Source: Candidatus Colinaster scatohippi
Lineage (GTDB): Bacteria; Bacillota; Clostridia; Lachnospirales; Lachnospiraceae
Assembly: GCA_018064805.1 (NCBI GenBank)
Contig: JAGHUN010000012.1
Location: 1-64,000, forward strand
DNA: 64,000 nucleotides
Reading direction: 5' to 3'
This document shows positions 49,746 through 59,985 of the stretch, piece by piece; the first letter of the stretch is position 1; the number at the start of each line of letters is the position of its first letter. Made by a program: the position numbers and the translations under genes. The notes under the pieces were generated by a model. That model searched no databases. It saw nothing but the letters and a program-made list of their open reading frames with translations, and had not been told where the DNA came from.

Positions 49746-52133
49746 CTAATCCTTAAATGTTGCAATTGTGACACCCGCGTCACCTTCACCATATTCTCCG
49801 CCTCTGAAGCTTTCTATATACTTCGTCTTTCTAAGCTTACTTTGAACAGCCTGCCTAAGCGCACCTGTTCCCTTACCATGAACTATTCTTACACTTGGCA
49901 TATGTGCCAGATAAGCATCATCTAAATATTTATCCAACTCATATATAGCCTCATCCACAGTTTTTCCAAGCAGATTAATCTCCGATGTAACTGAATATGA
50001 TTTGTTCATTTTAATCTTGCTTGCTTCTGACTTGTTTTTATTAACAACTCCTTTTTTAGGAATTATTGGGCCATCATCAATAATAATAATGTCATTAATA
50101 TTTGTCTTGGATTTCATTATTCCACACGACACAGTAATATTTCCTTTTGCATCCGGAAGAGAATTAACTGTACCCTTCAGGCCCATAGATACAATTTTGA
50201 CATCCATTCCCAATTTAATGTCCGATGGCTTTATCTGCTTTTTAGGCTTATCTGTATTCTTAACAGTAAGTCCGGCATCATTGTCCTTCTGCTTATTTCT
50301 AACCTTATCCCTAGCCTTCTCAAGGTCCTTCATCGATGCGCCGGGTCCTGCCTTCTGGAAGGTCCTGATTGTCTCATCAGCAACATCCTTAGCCTCTCTA
50401 AGTATACTTTGTGCCTCTTCTCTGGCCTTTCTTAATATCTCATCTCTGGAGTCATCAATCTTATCTCTTTTTTTCTCCAGTGCATCCTGATGAGTTTTGA
50501 TTTTAGCTTTATATTCAGCTATTTCAGCTCTTTCCTTTTCTATTATGCGCCTACTATTTTCAAGATCCGAAATAAGATCCTCAAAATTCTCTTTGTCCTC
50601 AGTAATATGCAACTTGGCTTCTTCTATAATATCTTCTCTAAGACCCAGTCTCTTAGAAATAGCAAAGGCATTACTTTTTCCCGGGATACCAATTAATAGC
50701 TTGTAGGTTGGAGACAAAGTCTCTACATCAAATTCACAACAAGCATTTTCTACTTTATCCGTACTAAGCGCATATACCTTTAATTCACTATAGTGTGTTG
50801 TTGCCATAGACCTGATTCCTCTTTTGTGAAGATAATCAAGAATTGCTATGGCAAGTGCAGCCCCTTCGGTAGGATCAGTTCCTGCACCAAGCTCGTCAAA
50901 CAGGCAAAGACTGTTTTCATCTGCATTTTTCAAAATAGCAACTATATTTTTCATATGAGATGAAAAAGTAGACAAACTCTGCTCAATACTCTGTTCATCC
51001 CCTATATCGGCATACACCTTAGTAAATACTGCTAACTGCGACCTGTCACCGGCAGGTATATGAAGCCCCGCCTGGCCCATAAGCGTCAGCAAACCAACTG
51101 TCTTAAGAGACACTGTTTTACCACCGGTATTAGGGCCTGTTACTACCAACAGATCAAAATCTTCACCAAGTCTTACATCTATCGGAACAACTTTCTTCTG
51201 ATCAAGAAGCGGATGTCTTCCCTTACGAATATTAATAATATGTTTATTATTAAACACCGGTCTGGATGCATTTTGTTCCATTGCTAAGCGACCCTTGGCA
51301 AAAATAACATCAAGCCTGGTCATTATCTTCTGATCATTTGCAATAGACTCTGTTTCCTCTGCAGTCATTTTGCTGAGCGTTTCCAGAATTACCTCAATCT
51401 CCTTTTTCTCTTCAATCTGCAATTCCCTAATCTGATTATTGAGATTAACTATTGCCTGTGGTTCTATAAAAACAGTCGAACCTGTAGAAGACTGGTCATG
51501 GACCATTCCGGGAACCTGCCCCTTATATTCAGCCTTAACAGGAATACAGTATCGGCCATCTCTCTGCGTGATGACCGCATCCTGAAGATATGTTCTGTAC
51601 TGCCCATTCAACATAGCATTAAGCTGACTCTTAATCTTATCATTGGCAAGACCTATGTTACGCCTTATTGATTTAAGGTTCGAGCTTGCATCATCAGCAA
51701 TTTCATCCTCTGACAGTATGCACCTGTGTATTTCCTGAGCAATCTGAGAATTCAAAACAAGTCCATCAAACATCTCAGTAAGCGAGTCTGCCGGTTCATC
51801 TGCTCTTTCCGGTTTACCATACGACTTTACTCTTCCCACATTATCAAGCAATGCCGCAATGGCAAGCAATTCTGCAATTGAAAGTGTTGCGCCTATTTCC
51901 AGAGAACGAAGTGACCTTCCAACCGGTTTATTACTTCCAAAAGAAATACCATCCCTCTTAAACAGACGACTAAGAGCATCTGCAGTATTATTTTGCGCCT
52001 CTTTAATCTGGTCCAAATCAGACATGGGCTGCAGCTTCATAACCTTTTCTTTTCCAAGTGGTGAAGAAGCCAGAGCAGACAATCTTTCTATTATTTTGTT
52101 ATACTCTAAAACAGTTAAAACCTTTTGATTCAT
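49746..52133 (-). CDS. mutS2: Endonuclease MutS2
   Basis: VVTGPNTGGKTVSLKTVGLL Walker A; LFDELGAGTDPTEGAALA; C-terminal Smr domain VRIVHGKGTGALRQAV. Confidence 0.97.
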   Translation of the reverse strand: MNQKVLTVLEYNKIIERLSALASSPLGKEKVMKLQPMSDLDQIKEAQNNTADALSRLFKRDGISFGSNKPVGRSLRSLEIGATLSIAELLAIAALLDNVGRVKSYGKPERADEPADSLTEMFDGLVLNSQIAQEIHRCILSEDEIADDASSNLKSIRRNIGLANDKIKSQLNAMLNGQYRTYLQDAVITQRDGRYCIPVKAEYKGQVPGMVHDQSSTGSTVFIEPQAIVNLNNQIRELQIEEKKEIEVILETLSKMTAEETESIANDQKIMTRLDVIFAKGRLAMEQNASRPVFNNKHIINIRKGRHPLLDQKKVVPIDVRLGEDFDLLVVTGPNTGGKTVSLKTVGLLTLMGQAGLHIPAGDRSQLAVFTKVYADIGDEQSIEQSLSTFSSHMKNIVAILKNADENSLCLFDELGAGTDPTEGAALAIAILDYLHKRGIRSMATTHYSELKVYALSTDKVENACCEFDVETLSPTYKLLIGIPGKSNAFAISKRLGLREDIIEEAKLHITEDKENFEDLISDLENSRRIIEKERAEIAEYKAKIKTHQDALEKKRDKIDDSRDEILRKAREEAQSILREAKDVADETIRTFQKAGPGASMKDLEKARDKVRNKQKDNDAGLTVKNTDKPKKQIKPSDIKLGMDVKIVSMGLKGTVNSLPDAKGNITVSCGIMKSKTNINDIIIIDDGPIIPKKGVVNKNKSEASKIKMNKSYSVTSEINLLGKTVDEAIYELDKYLDDAYLAHMPSVRIVHGKGTGALRQAVQSKLRKTKYIESFRGGEYGEGDAGVTIATFKD

Positions 52134-52186
52134 AATACAAAATCAGGCTGATTCCTCAATATAAATAAAATCGAACTAATGATACT

Positions 52187-53038
52187 CTATTTATTCTTTG
52201 CAAAAAATGAAACTGCAATCGCTCCGGGGCCAACATGAGTACCTATTACACTACCAACAACAGTCGTAGGAAGTTCTCCTGATGATTCTTCCCATAATGC
52301 CTTACTGTCCTCAATATACTTCTTCAAAAGATGATCACTGAGTCCTGAATATCCTAATAATAATGGCATATCAAAGTCCACGCCTCCGGCCTTCTGGATC
52401 TCCTGAACAAGATAGTTATTGCCCTGCTTCGATCCTCTTGCTTTACCAAGAACCTGTACCTCACCGCCTTCCACGCATACAACCGGCTTAATAGATAAAA
52501 GTCCTCCGGCAAAAGCTGCCGCACTGGAAATTCGTCCACCCTTAGCAAGATATTCCAAAGTATCAAGTAGTGCAACGAGCCTTATATCGCCTTTTCTGCT
52601 TTCAAGGGTTTCTGCAATAGTCTTTGCATCCATTCCACTATTCCTTAGCCTTACTGCATACTCTGCAAGAACACCGGCACCAACCGTTGCATTCATACTG
52701 TCCACTACATATATGCTTCCCTCATAGTTTTCTGCAGCAATCATGGCACTCTGACATGTACCTGATAATTTGGAAGAAAGCAAAATTATGACAGCAGTGT
52801 CACCAGCATCAGTTATTTCCTTGAATACTTCATCAAATACTATCGGTGTCGCCTGACTGGTCTTGGGAAGTGTATCACATTCTATCAGCTTTTGATAAAA
52901 TTCAGTATTATTAATTGTTACACCGTCAATATATTCCTCTTCACCAAACTGAATGGTAAGAGGGATGATCATAAGATCATCCCTAATTTCTTCATTTATA
53001 TTAGTAGTTGAATCTATAACAATTTGTACGCCCATCAT
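52187..53038 (-). CDS. DegV family fatty-acid-binding protein
   Basis: VIDSTTNINEEI; TSQATP; LSSKLSGTCQSA; LAKGGRIS; IGTHVGPGAIAV. Confidence 0.95.
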   Translation of the reverse strand: MMGVQIVIDSTTNINEEIRDDLMIIPLTIQFGEEEYIDGVTINNTEFYQKLIECDTLPKTSQATPIVFDEVFKEITDAGDTAVIILLSSKLSGTCQSAMIAAENYEGSIYVVDSMNATVGAGVLAEYAVRLRNSGMDAKTIAETLESRKGDIRLVALLDTLEYLAKGGRISSAAAFAGGLLSIKPVVCVEGGEVQVLGKARGSKQGNNYLVQEIQKAGGVDFDMPLLLGYSGLSDHLLKKYIEDSKALWEESSGELPTTVVGSVIGTHVGPGAIAVSFFAKNK

Positions 53039-53104
53039 ATTCTCCTTATTGTCTATAATTGTTAAGTTTCATTATACAATAATTAATATACCCTCTTCAA
53101 CCAA

Positions 53105-53138
53105 AAGAGCGATGAATCTAACATAGTTCATCGCTCTT
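53105..53138 (-). terminator. Rho-independent terminator downstream of the GH3 gene
   Basis: AAGAGCGATGAA...TTCATCGCTCTT stem followed by TT on the minus strand. Confidence 0.75.
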
Positions 53139-53200
53139 CCTCTGCATTTTTTTACTTGGTTTTATTTGCAGAAACCAGATTAGGGGTTAATCCAGTAATT

Positions 53201-55315
53201 CTAACTTATTTGTACGCTAATACATTTTTTTCCTGTAAGCCTCTCACTTACTCTATCCGGCGCATTAACTCCGGCATATACCGTAAATACTCCATCCGGT
53301 GTATATCTCTGTCCCTCATCATCAACTACAGTAAACGACTTAGGTTCAATCTCCATTGTAATCTTCTTAGATTCACCGGCCTTGAGATTAATTCTCTTAA
53401 ATCCACATAACACCGGATTAATAGCTGCATTCTTATCATCACTCTTAATATAGAGCTGAACAACCTCATCTGTATTGACATTACCGTCATTGCTTACTGT
53501 AACTGTAACTTTTGAGGTATAGCCTGTAGCAGCTTTGTCTATAGTTATTATATCAATAGACTTAACACATACATCTGAATATGTAAGTCCATAGCCAAAC
53601 GGGAACTGTGCATCATAATCCATGTGTCTGTAAGTTCTGCCCTTCATTGAATAATCTTCAAAATCAGGCATCTTATCGAGTGACTCATAGAAAGTAACAG
53701 GAAGCTTTCCGGATGGTGATACATCACCAAACAAAAGCTTGGCAACCGCTCTTCCGCCTCTTGCTCCCGGATACCACAGCTGCATAATTCCATCAAAATT
53801 ATCAATCGCAAAAGATAAATCCATTGCTGAACCTGTCATATTACAATACACAACCGGCTTTCCTGTTTTAGCAATAGCCTCAACAAGTCTTCGCTGACTT
53901 TCAGGAAGGAGCAGACTTTCCTTATCTCCTGAAGCATAGCTGTTACCTGTATCACCTTCTTCACCTTCAAGCGTCTCATCAAGACCTACACAAAGAATAA
54001 CAACATCTGACTGCTCAGCAGTGATTACTGCCTCAGCAATTCGGTCATCCTCAAATGCAAGATTCTCTGTCTTATTCATAAACAGATGACAGCCATCCGA
54101 ATAAAGAACTCTTGTGTCTAACTTATTATCTCTAATATATTCCTGAATACCTTCACAAACTGTCACATACTCAGAAGATGTACCATGGTAATTACCGACA
54201 AGCGCCACTCTTGAGTTTGCATTCGGTCCAATAACACCGATTGTCTTAGTCTTCTTAATATCAATTGGAAGAATGTTGTTATTCTTAAGAAGAACGACAC
54301 TCTCTAAAGCACTCTTATCTGCAAGCTTAAGATGCTCCTCACATTCGACCACACTATATGGAATCGAATCATACTCTGAACCATCGAACATTCCTAACAA
54401 GTATCTGGTAGTGAATAATCTTACTGCTGCCTCTGTAATTGCCTCTTCCGAAACAAGTCCATCCTTATATGCCTTGAACATATATAAATATGTATTTCCA
54501 CAGTTAAGATCACAGCCGGAATTAATTGCAAGTGCTGCAGACTCTTCCATTGTCTTGGTAACCTTATGATTCTCATGGAAATCTCTCACGGCCCAGCAGT
54601 CAGAAACATAATGTCCTTTAAATCCCCATTTATCACGAAGGATATCCTTCATAATATAGGAATTACCATTACAAGGCATACCATAAATAGAATTGTAGGC
54701 TCCCATTACCGCCTCGACATCTGCATCCTTAACAAGTGCCTCAAATGCCGGAAGATATGTCTCCTCAAAATCCTTTTTAGATGGTTCAACATCAAAACCA
54801 TGTCTAAGTGCTTCCGGACCTGAATGAGCAACAAAATGCTTAGCACATGCCGCAATTTTCATTGTATCTCCATCGCCCTGAAGTCCTTTTACAAATGCTA
54901 TTCCAAGCTTCGATGTAAGATATGGGTCCTCACCATATGTCTCGTGACCTCTTCCCCATCTCGGATCTCTAAAGATATTTACATTAGGGGACCAAAATGA
55001 TAATCCCTTATAAATATCTCTATCTTCATGCTTACTATATTCGTTATATTTTGCTCTTCCTTCTGTAGAAACAACATCACCAGTCGCCTGAGCCATATCT
55101 GTATCAAATGTTGCTGCCATAGCAATCGCTTGTGGAAAAACTGTTGCCACACCGGCTCTTGCCACACCATGAAGACCTTCTCCCCACCAGTTATATGCCG
55201 GGATACCAAGTCTCTCAATAGCAGGAGAATCATATCTAAGCTGGCTTGCCTTTTCCTCTATTGACATTTTTGCAACCAACTCTATAGCCTTCTTTCTGGC
55301 TTCTTCTCTATTCAT
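53201..55315 (-). CDS. Glycoside hydrolase family 3 (beta-glucosidase/beta-xylosidase-like)
   Basis: YNWWGEGLHGVARAG; KHFVAHSGPEALRHG; VEAVMGAYNSIYGMPCNGN; SDCWAVRDF; C-terminal FnIII-like domain. Confidence 0.94.
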   Translation of the reverse strand: MNREEARKKAIELVAKMSIEEKASQLRYDSPAIERLGIPAYNWWGEGLHGVARAGVATVFPQAIAMAATFDTDMAQATGDVVSTEGRAKYNEYSKHEDRDIYKGLSFWSPNVNIFRDPRWGRGHETYGEDPYLTSKLGIAFVKGLQGDGDTMKIAACAKHFVAHSGPEALRHGFDVEPSKKDFEETYLPAFEALVKDADVEAVMGAYNSIYGMPCNGNSYIMKDILRDKWGFKGHYVSDCWAVRDFHENHKVTKTMEESAALAINSGCDLNCGNTYLYMFKAYKDGLVSEEAITEAAVRLFTTRYLLGMFDGSEYDSIPYSVVECEEHLKLADKSALESVVLLKNNNILPIDIKKTKTIGVIGPNANSRVALVGNYHGTSSEYVTVCEGIQEYIRDNKLDTRVLYSDGCHLFMNKTENLAFEDDRIAEAVITAEQSDVVILCVGLDETLEGEEGDTGNSYASGDKESLLLPESQRRLVEAIAKTGKPVVYCNMTGSAMDLSFAIDNFDGIMQLWYPGARGGRAVAKLLFGDVSPSGKLPVTFYESLDKMPDFEDYSMKGRTYRHMDYDAQFPFGYGLTYSDVCVKSIDIITIDKAATGYTSKVTVTVSNDGNVNTDEVVQLYIKSDDKNAAINPVLCGFKRINLKAGESKKITMEIEPKSFTVVDDEGQRYTPDGVFTVYAGVNAPDRVSERLTGKKCISVQIS

Positions 55316-55853
55316 CTTGCTTATACCTTTCCCATATTATTTTGGAATTATTGGGGTTACTTCCCCTTTTTGCCACTCCAAGACAAACCTCTTCGTATTG
55401 ACTATATTCAGCTCCTAAATCAAGTACTTTAGCATAAAAAGAAGATTCATCCAGCATGACATAATCATCTGCAACATATTCATTTTGGGCTAACTCCGAC
55501 ATCTCTTTTTGCGGAGCAATCACCAAATCAGGCCCATCGACTGCAGTTCTGACAACAAATGCCTGAAATTGTTCACTATTACTTTTTGAATAAAAAGATA
55601 TCTCAATATTACCCGGCACATTTTCTTCAAGTATGCTTCTAAGACCCTCTGCTGACTCCTGATTCATCCTGTCATCAAGTATAAGCACACTTAAATCAAC
55701 CTGTTGCCCTTCTCTGACACCAAGCATTGATGCCACTAAAAAAGCGCAAACTACCACTGCAACAATCACAACTACAATTGTTACTGCATAATATTCCCAT
55801 ATCCAATTAAGCTTTTCTTTAAATGATAGGCTTTTAAACTTCTCCAGATTCAT
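55308..55853 (-). CDS. Conserved-context single-TM protein of unknown function
   Basis: Intact 181 aa ORF with N-terminal TM; overlaps both flanking genes in the operon. Confidence 0.6.
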   Translation of the reverse strand: MNLEKFKSLSFKEKLNWIWEYYAVTIVVVIVAVVVCAFLVASMLGVREGQQVDLSVLILDDRMNQESAEGLRSILEENVPGNIEISFYSKSNSEQFQAFVVRTAVDGPDLVIAPQKEMSELAQNEYVADDYVMLDESSFYAKVLDLGAEYSQYEEVCLGVAKRGSNPNNSKIIWERYKQDE

Positions 55854-56490
55854 ACTCTTCTTCTACCTTAGGATCAACCTTCTCGAATATTTTAACAAGC
55901 AACATACTACAAAAATAGCACGGAACTGCCAATCCATAGAATATCCATAACGGAATCCAATAATCCGAAAGAAGCGTCAAAGATACCGGAAACAAAAATA
56001 TAATCGGCATACACACCGAGCGAGGCAGGAATGCCACAACAAGTTTTCCGGCATTTTGTATTGTCGTTTTTACATCAGCATCATATCTTGCTAATAAAGG
56101 ATATATATAATTGAACATCATTGATATTATTAAAACCAAAAGTGCTATAGCAACTTCAATCACAATATCATATTGCCCAAGACCACTTAATATACCTTGT
56201 CTTATAAGATATATATCTTCAGCAAAAAACAGTATTATGAGCAATTCAACTACCCATACCTTGGTCCCATTTTTAAAATTATCTTTAAAAGCATTAATGA
56301 AACCACGGGTAATTCCACCCTCTTCATTACGAGCCATGCGTAGCGTTACCGCATACATGGCCGCGAATGAAGCTCCAACCGTAATGATTGGTATAGAAAA
56401 AATTAATGTCAAAATATTCAGCCACACAAGATCGACAAATTTCCCTACTGTTCTGAAAAATAAATTGTCCATCGAAAAAATCGTTCTCAT
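55834..56490 (-). CDS. YesL/DUF624 family membrane protein
   Basis: VGKFVDLVWLNILTLIFSIPIITVGASFAAMYAVTLRMARNEEGGITRGFINAFKDNFKNGT typical DUF624 N-terminus. Confidence 0.9.
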   Translation of the reverse strand: MRTIFSMDNLFFRTVGKFVDLVWLNILTLIFSIPIITVGASFAAMYAVTLRMARNEEGGITRGFINAFKDNFKNGTKVWVVELLIILFFAEDIYLIRQGILSGLGQYDIVIEVAIALLVLIISMMFNYIYPLLARYDADVKTTIQNAGKLVVAFLPRSVCMPIIFLFPVSLTLLSDYWIPLWIFYGLAVPCYFCSMLLVKIFEKVDPKVEEEYESGEV

Positions 56491-56507
56491 TGTGCACTGT
56501 CTCCTTA

Positions 56508-57350
56508 TTATTCCTTAACACCACCGAGTGCTACACCGGCGATAATATACTTAGATAACAAGAAGTATACTATAAACAGAGGTAAAACTGTAAGTAAAAG
56601 ACCACAGTAAATTGCACCATACTCTGTCTTGTAAATATCACCCTTAAGCAAACTTACCATAATAGGCATTGTATACTTATTCTTATCTGTAAGAAGAATA
56701 AGTGGAAGGAATAAGTTATTCCAGCTCTGTACGAAACTGAAGATTGCCTGAGTAGCAATAGCCGGCTTCATAATCGGAATAACAATTTTGTTAAATGTGT
56801 AAAATTCTCTGGCGCCATCAATTCTAGCTGAATTAATGATATCGATAGGAAGTGCCGGTATCATGAACTGTCTCATAAAGAACACCATGGCCGGCGCTGC
56901 AATGGAGGGTAATATAAGCGCCAGAAAATTATTAGTCATATGTATCTGGTACATAAACTGGTAGAAACCAATACTTACAACCTGTGCAGGAATCATCATT
57001 ACTGCAAGAATAAAAGTAAAGAAACCATCTCTGAGCTTCCACTTATATACAACTAATGCATATGCTGTCAATGACGAGAAATATACTGCAAATGCTGTAG
57101 CTCCACAGGAAATAATCATAGAGTTTCTAAAACCAATAAGTGGATTAAAACTCTTACCTGTGAGAATCTTCATATTATTGAAAAATGCTCCTGAAGGAAC
57201 AAGCGAGATTGCGTGCTGCTGAATCTCATATGTAGTTCTTGTAGCATTAACAATCATGATATAGAACGGCATAATGCTTAGTATTGCAAGCAAAATACAT
57301 ACTATATACTGGATGAGCTTATAAACACTAAATGACTTTTCTACTTTCAT
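56508..57350 (-). CDS. Carbohydrate ABC transporter permease (MalG-like)
   Basis: EAA loop region SARIDGAREFYTFNKIVIPIMKPAIATQAIFSFVQSWN. Confidence 0.95.
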   Translation of the reverse strand: MKVEKSFSVYKLIQYIVCILLAILSIMPFYIMIVNATRTTYEIQQHAISLVPSGAFFNNMKILTGKSFNPLIGFRNSMIISCGATAFAVYFSSLTAYALVVYKWKLRDGFFTFILAVMMIPAQVVSIGFYQFMYQIHMTNNFLALILPSIAAPAMVFFMRQFMIPALPIDIINSARIDGAREFYTFNKIVIPIMKPAIATQAIFSFVQSWNNLFLPLILLTDKNKYTMPIMVSLLKGDIYKTEYGAIYCGLLLTVLPLFIVYFLLSKYIIAGVALGGVKE

Positions 57351-58327
57351 GCTTTTGCTCCTCCCTTCGCTGCTTTCTTCATGGCCTTTTCAGCCTTCTT
57401 AATCGCTTTCTTTTCAGCCACTTCATACTTATCTCTCATTAAGAAGAAGATAATAGCTGAACAGATAGAAATAAGAATAAACATAATCATACTGGCTGCT
57501 GAAGCTCTATTATACATATAGCTTCCTGAGAAAGCCTGATTGTAAATAAATACGCTTGCTGTAAGTGTTGCATTGTTCGGACCGGACTTTGTAACTAAGA
57601 GGTTCGGGATATCGAACATCTGAAGACCACCAATAAGCGAATTTACAAGCATATAAATAAGTACTGTTCTGATATTAGGAATTGTAATACTCCAGAACTT
57701 CTTAAAATCAGAAGCACCATCAATTTCAGCTGCTTCAAAAAGCTCCGGATTAATTCCAAGAATACCCGAAATCAGAATAATCATTGTATAGCCATACCAC
57801 TGCCAGAACTGAATGAATGCAACAACGCCTCTTGCCCAAGTCTTATTCTGCATAAAGAAATAAGGCTCTTTAATTATTCCAAGAGTTTTAAACAAATCAT
57901 TCATAGGACCCATTGGATATCCAAAAAGCGCACCAAACAGGATAGCTACTGTTGCTGCTGTAATAATATTCGGCATATAGAATATTACTTTGAATATTCC
58001 CTGTCCTTTTACAGGCTTTGTCTTTGTGAACCATGCCGCAAGAAGCAATGCCAGGAATATCTGTGGAATGAAGTTAGCAATCCAAATACCAATTGTATTG
58101 CTAAGTGCAGTTCTAAATGTTCCGGTGCCAAGTATCTGTTTAAAGTTTGCAAACAGATCTTCTTGTACATGTGCAGTTGCCAAAGTCGAACCAAGACCCT
58201 TCATATCTGTAAATCCGAGGAATATTGTAAATACAAGCGGATACAGCGTAAAAAGAATGAAGGCAATAACGAATGGCACACTGAAAATATATCCGTATTT
58301 AGCGTACGATACTTTCTTCTTATTCAT
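57347..58327 (-). CDS. Carbohydrate ABC transporter permease (MalF-like)
   Basis: EAAEIDGASDFKKFWSITIPNIRTVLIYMLVNSLIGGLQMFD; 4-nt overlap with the second permease. Confidence 0.95.
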   Translation of the reverse strand: MNKKKVSYAKYGYIFSVPFVIAFILFTLYPLVFTIFLGFTDMKGLGSTLATAHVQEDLFANFKQILGTGTFRTALSNTIGIWIANFIPQIFLALLLAAWFTKTKPVKGQGIFKVIFYMPNIITAATVAILFGALFGYPMGPMNDLFKTLGIIKEPYFFMQNKTWARGVVAFIQFWQWYGYTMIILISGILGINPELFEAAEIDGASDFKKFWSITIPNIRTVLIYMLVNSLIGGLQMFDIPNLLVTKSGPNNATLTASVFIYNQAFSGSYMYNRASAASMIMFILISICSAIIFFLMRDKYEVAEKKAIKKAEKAMKKAAKGGAKA

Positions 58328-58347
58328 TAACTATTAACCCCCAACCA

Positions 58348-58380
58348 AGTATGCCCCCCGCCTTATGCGGAGGGCATGCT
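58348..58380 (-). promoter_or_regulatory. Intergenic hairpin between substrate-binding-protein and permease genes
   Basis: AGCATGCCCTCCGC-ATAA-GGCGGGGGGCATACT near-perfect GC-rich stem on the minus strand, no immediate U-tract. Confidence 0.75.
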
Positions 58381-58408
58381 CATTATTGTGTTATTTAATC
58401 AGTCTAAA

Positions 58409-59827
58409 TTATTCAACTACAACATCAAGGTTGTCACCAACATTCTGCTTGAATGCAGCGATTGCCTCATCTCTTGTAAGGTTGCCTGATGTGTACTCAC
58501 GTACAGCATCTCTCCAGTACTGGTTGATTGTCTCATCGTACTGTGTAAGGTTCTTACCATTTGCATAAGCGTTAGCTGGAACAAATGCATCGAACATGTT
58601 CTGTCCACCAAGGAACTCAAGCTCACCATTTGACTTAGACATTACTGTACCAGAAGCTACACAGTCCTTTGTGCCGCCTTCACCATTAAGTGTTCCGTTA
58701 GCCCACTTATACTGAAGACCATCTTCTGTAGAGTTAAGTGTAATCCACTCAATAATCTTACCAACTGCTTCTGCCTTTGTTGTATCCTTGTTAGCAAGTA
58801 CCCATGTACCACCCCAGAAGAAACCGATTGGAGGTGCACAAACTGCCCAGTCACCATATGTTCCTTCACCTACAGCTTCACCACCGCAGTTAGGAGCAAG
58901 TGTGTAGTTAATGAGCCAAGCCGGTCCGAAGAAACCGAAGATACCCTTAGGGCCTTCACCCTTCATATCTGCGAACCAAGCATCCTGCCAGTCCTGAGTA
59001 TCATTGTGGTAACCATTGTCCTTGAGCTGCTTAGAAAGGTCAAGGAATGCTTCTCTTTTAGGATCGATTGTAAGCTTACCATCTACAATCCAACCAGCGT
59101 CTGAGCTGTTCTCAACTGCGTGCCAAAGGTCACCGTCACCAGAGATGATTCCGTATCCCTTACCCTTAAGTGTCTCAGCTGCTTCGAAGAACTTATCCCA
59201 AGAGCCTGAACCAGCACCGATAATGTTAGCGATTTCTGTTGGATCATCTGTTCCGAATGTATCCTTAGCGATTGAACGACGATAGATGAAAGCACCACCT
59301 GTTGCCTGATATCCAAGAGCTACAAGCTTACCATCAGAAGGTCTTGTTCCTATATCAACTGTATACTGAGCGATATCAGCACTGCTGAGTCCGCCTGCTA
59401 CATCGATACCAAGATCTTCGTAAGCTGCTGCAAAACCTGAAGCATCGCCCTGTGCATACTTAAGAACGAAAGCTGCCTCTGCTGCGTAGATATCTGGAGC
59501 CTCTGCGCCACCTGCTGCAAGAGCCTGGTCAAGAGCTGGCTGGTAAGCACCATCTGTTGTTGCGATAATTGTTGTGTTTACTGTGTAACCAAAGTCAGGA
59601 TTTGCTTCAAGGAACTTGTCAACCATTCCAGGAATCTCATCTGTGAATGACCAAAGATTGATTACGTTGTCTCCATCTGCCGGAGCTGCTGGAGCTGCGT
59701 CATCTGATACAGCTGCCGGTGCATCTGCTGCTGGAGCGTCACCTGCTGGTGCAGCATTGCCACAACCAACTAATAATGAAGCAACCATTGCAGTTGCGAG
59801 AAGTGATGATAATAACTTTCTCTTCAT
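58409..59827 (-). CDS. Carbohydrate ABC transporter substrate-binding lipoprotein
   Basis: Lipobox ATAMVASLLVGCGN, Ala/Asp-rich linker, extracellular solute-binding protein family 1 body. Confidence 0.95.
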   Translation of the reverse strand: MKRKLLSSLLATAMVASLLVGCGNAAPAGDAPAADAPAAVSDDAAPAAPADGDNVINLWSFTDEIPGMVDKFLEANPDFGYTVNTTIIATTDGAYQPALDQALAAGGAEAPDIYAAEAAFVLKYAQGDASGFAAAYEDLGIDVAGGLSSADIAQYTVDIGTRPSDGKLVALGYQATGGAFIYRRSIAKDTFGTDDPTEIANIIGAGSGSWDKFFEAAETLKGKGYGIISGDGDLWHAVENSSDAGWIVDGKLTIDPKREAFLDLSKQLKDNGYHNDTQDWQDAWFADMKGEGPKGIFGFFGPAWLINYTLAPNCGGEAVGEGTYGDWAVCAPPIGFFWGGTWVLANKDTTKAEAVGKIIEWITLNSTEDGLQYKWANGTLNGEGGTKDCVASGTVMSKSNGELEFLGGQNMFDAFVPANAYANGKNLTQYDETINQYWRDAVREYTSGNLTRDEAIAAFKQNVGDNLDVVVE

Positions 59828-59915
59828 TTATAAATCCTCCCTATGAATTTAAATACCCCACCAATTGGGTTAGTTGATGATATGAATATACCAAAGTGTT
59901 AAAAACAATCATACA

Positions 59916-59949
59916 GAATAGTTGCTAACTCATTTTGAATTATTGCTAA
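59916..59949. promoter_or_regulatory. Direct repeat pair, candidate AraC-family operator
   Basis: GAATAGTTGCTAA (59916-59928) and GAATTATTGCTAA (59937-59949), 21 bp start to start. Confidence 0.55.
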
Positions 59950-59964
59950 ATCTTACTCAAATTT

Positions 59965-59985
59965 TATTGTCAAAATATTGTCAAA
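59965..59985. repeat. Tandem TATTGTCAAA repeat (minus strand TTTGACAATA x2)
   Basis: TATTGTCAAA at 59965-59974 and 59976-59985, 11-bp period. Confidence 0.6.

Noticed and set aside
50002-50490. 162 aa plus-strand ORF
   Set aside because: Shadow of mutS2 on the opposite strand; no independent support.
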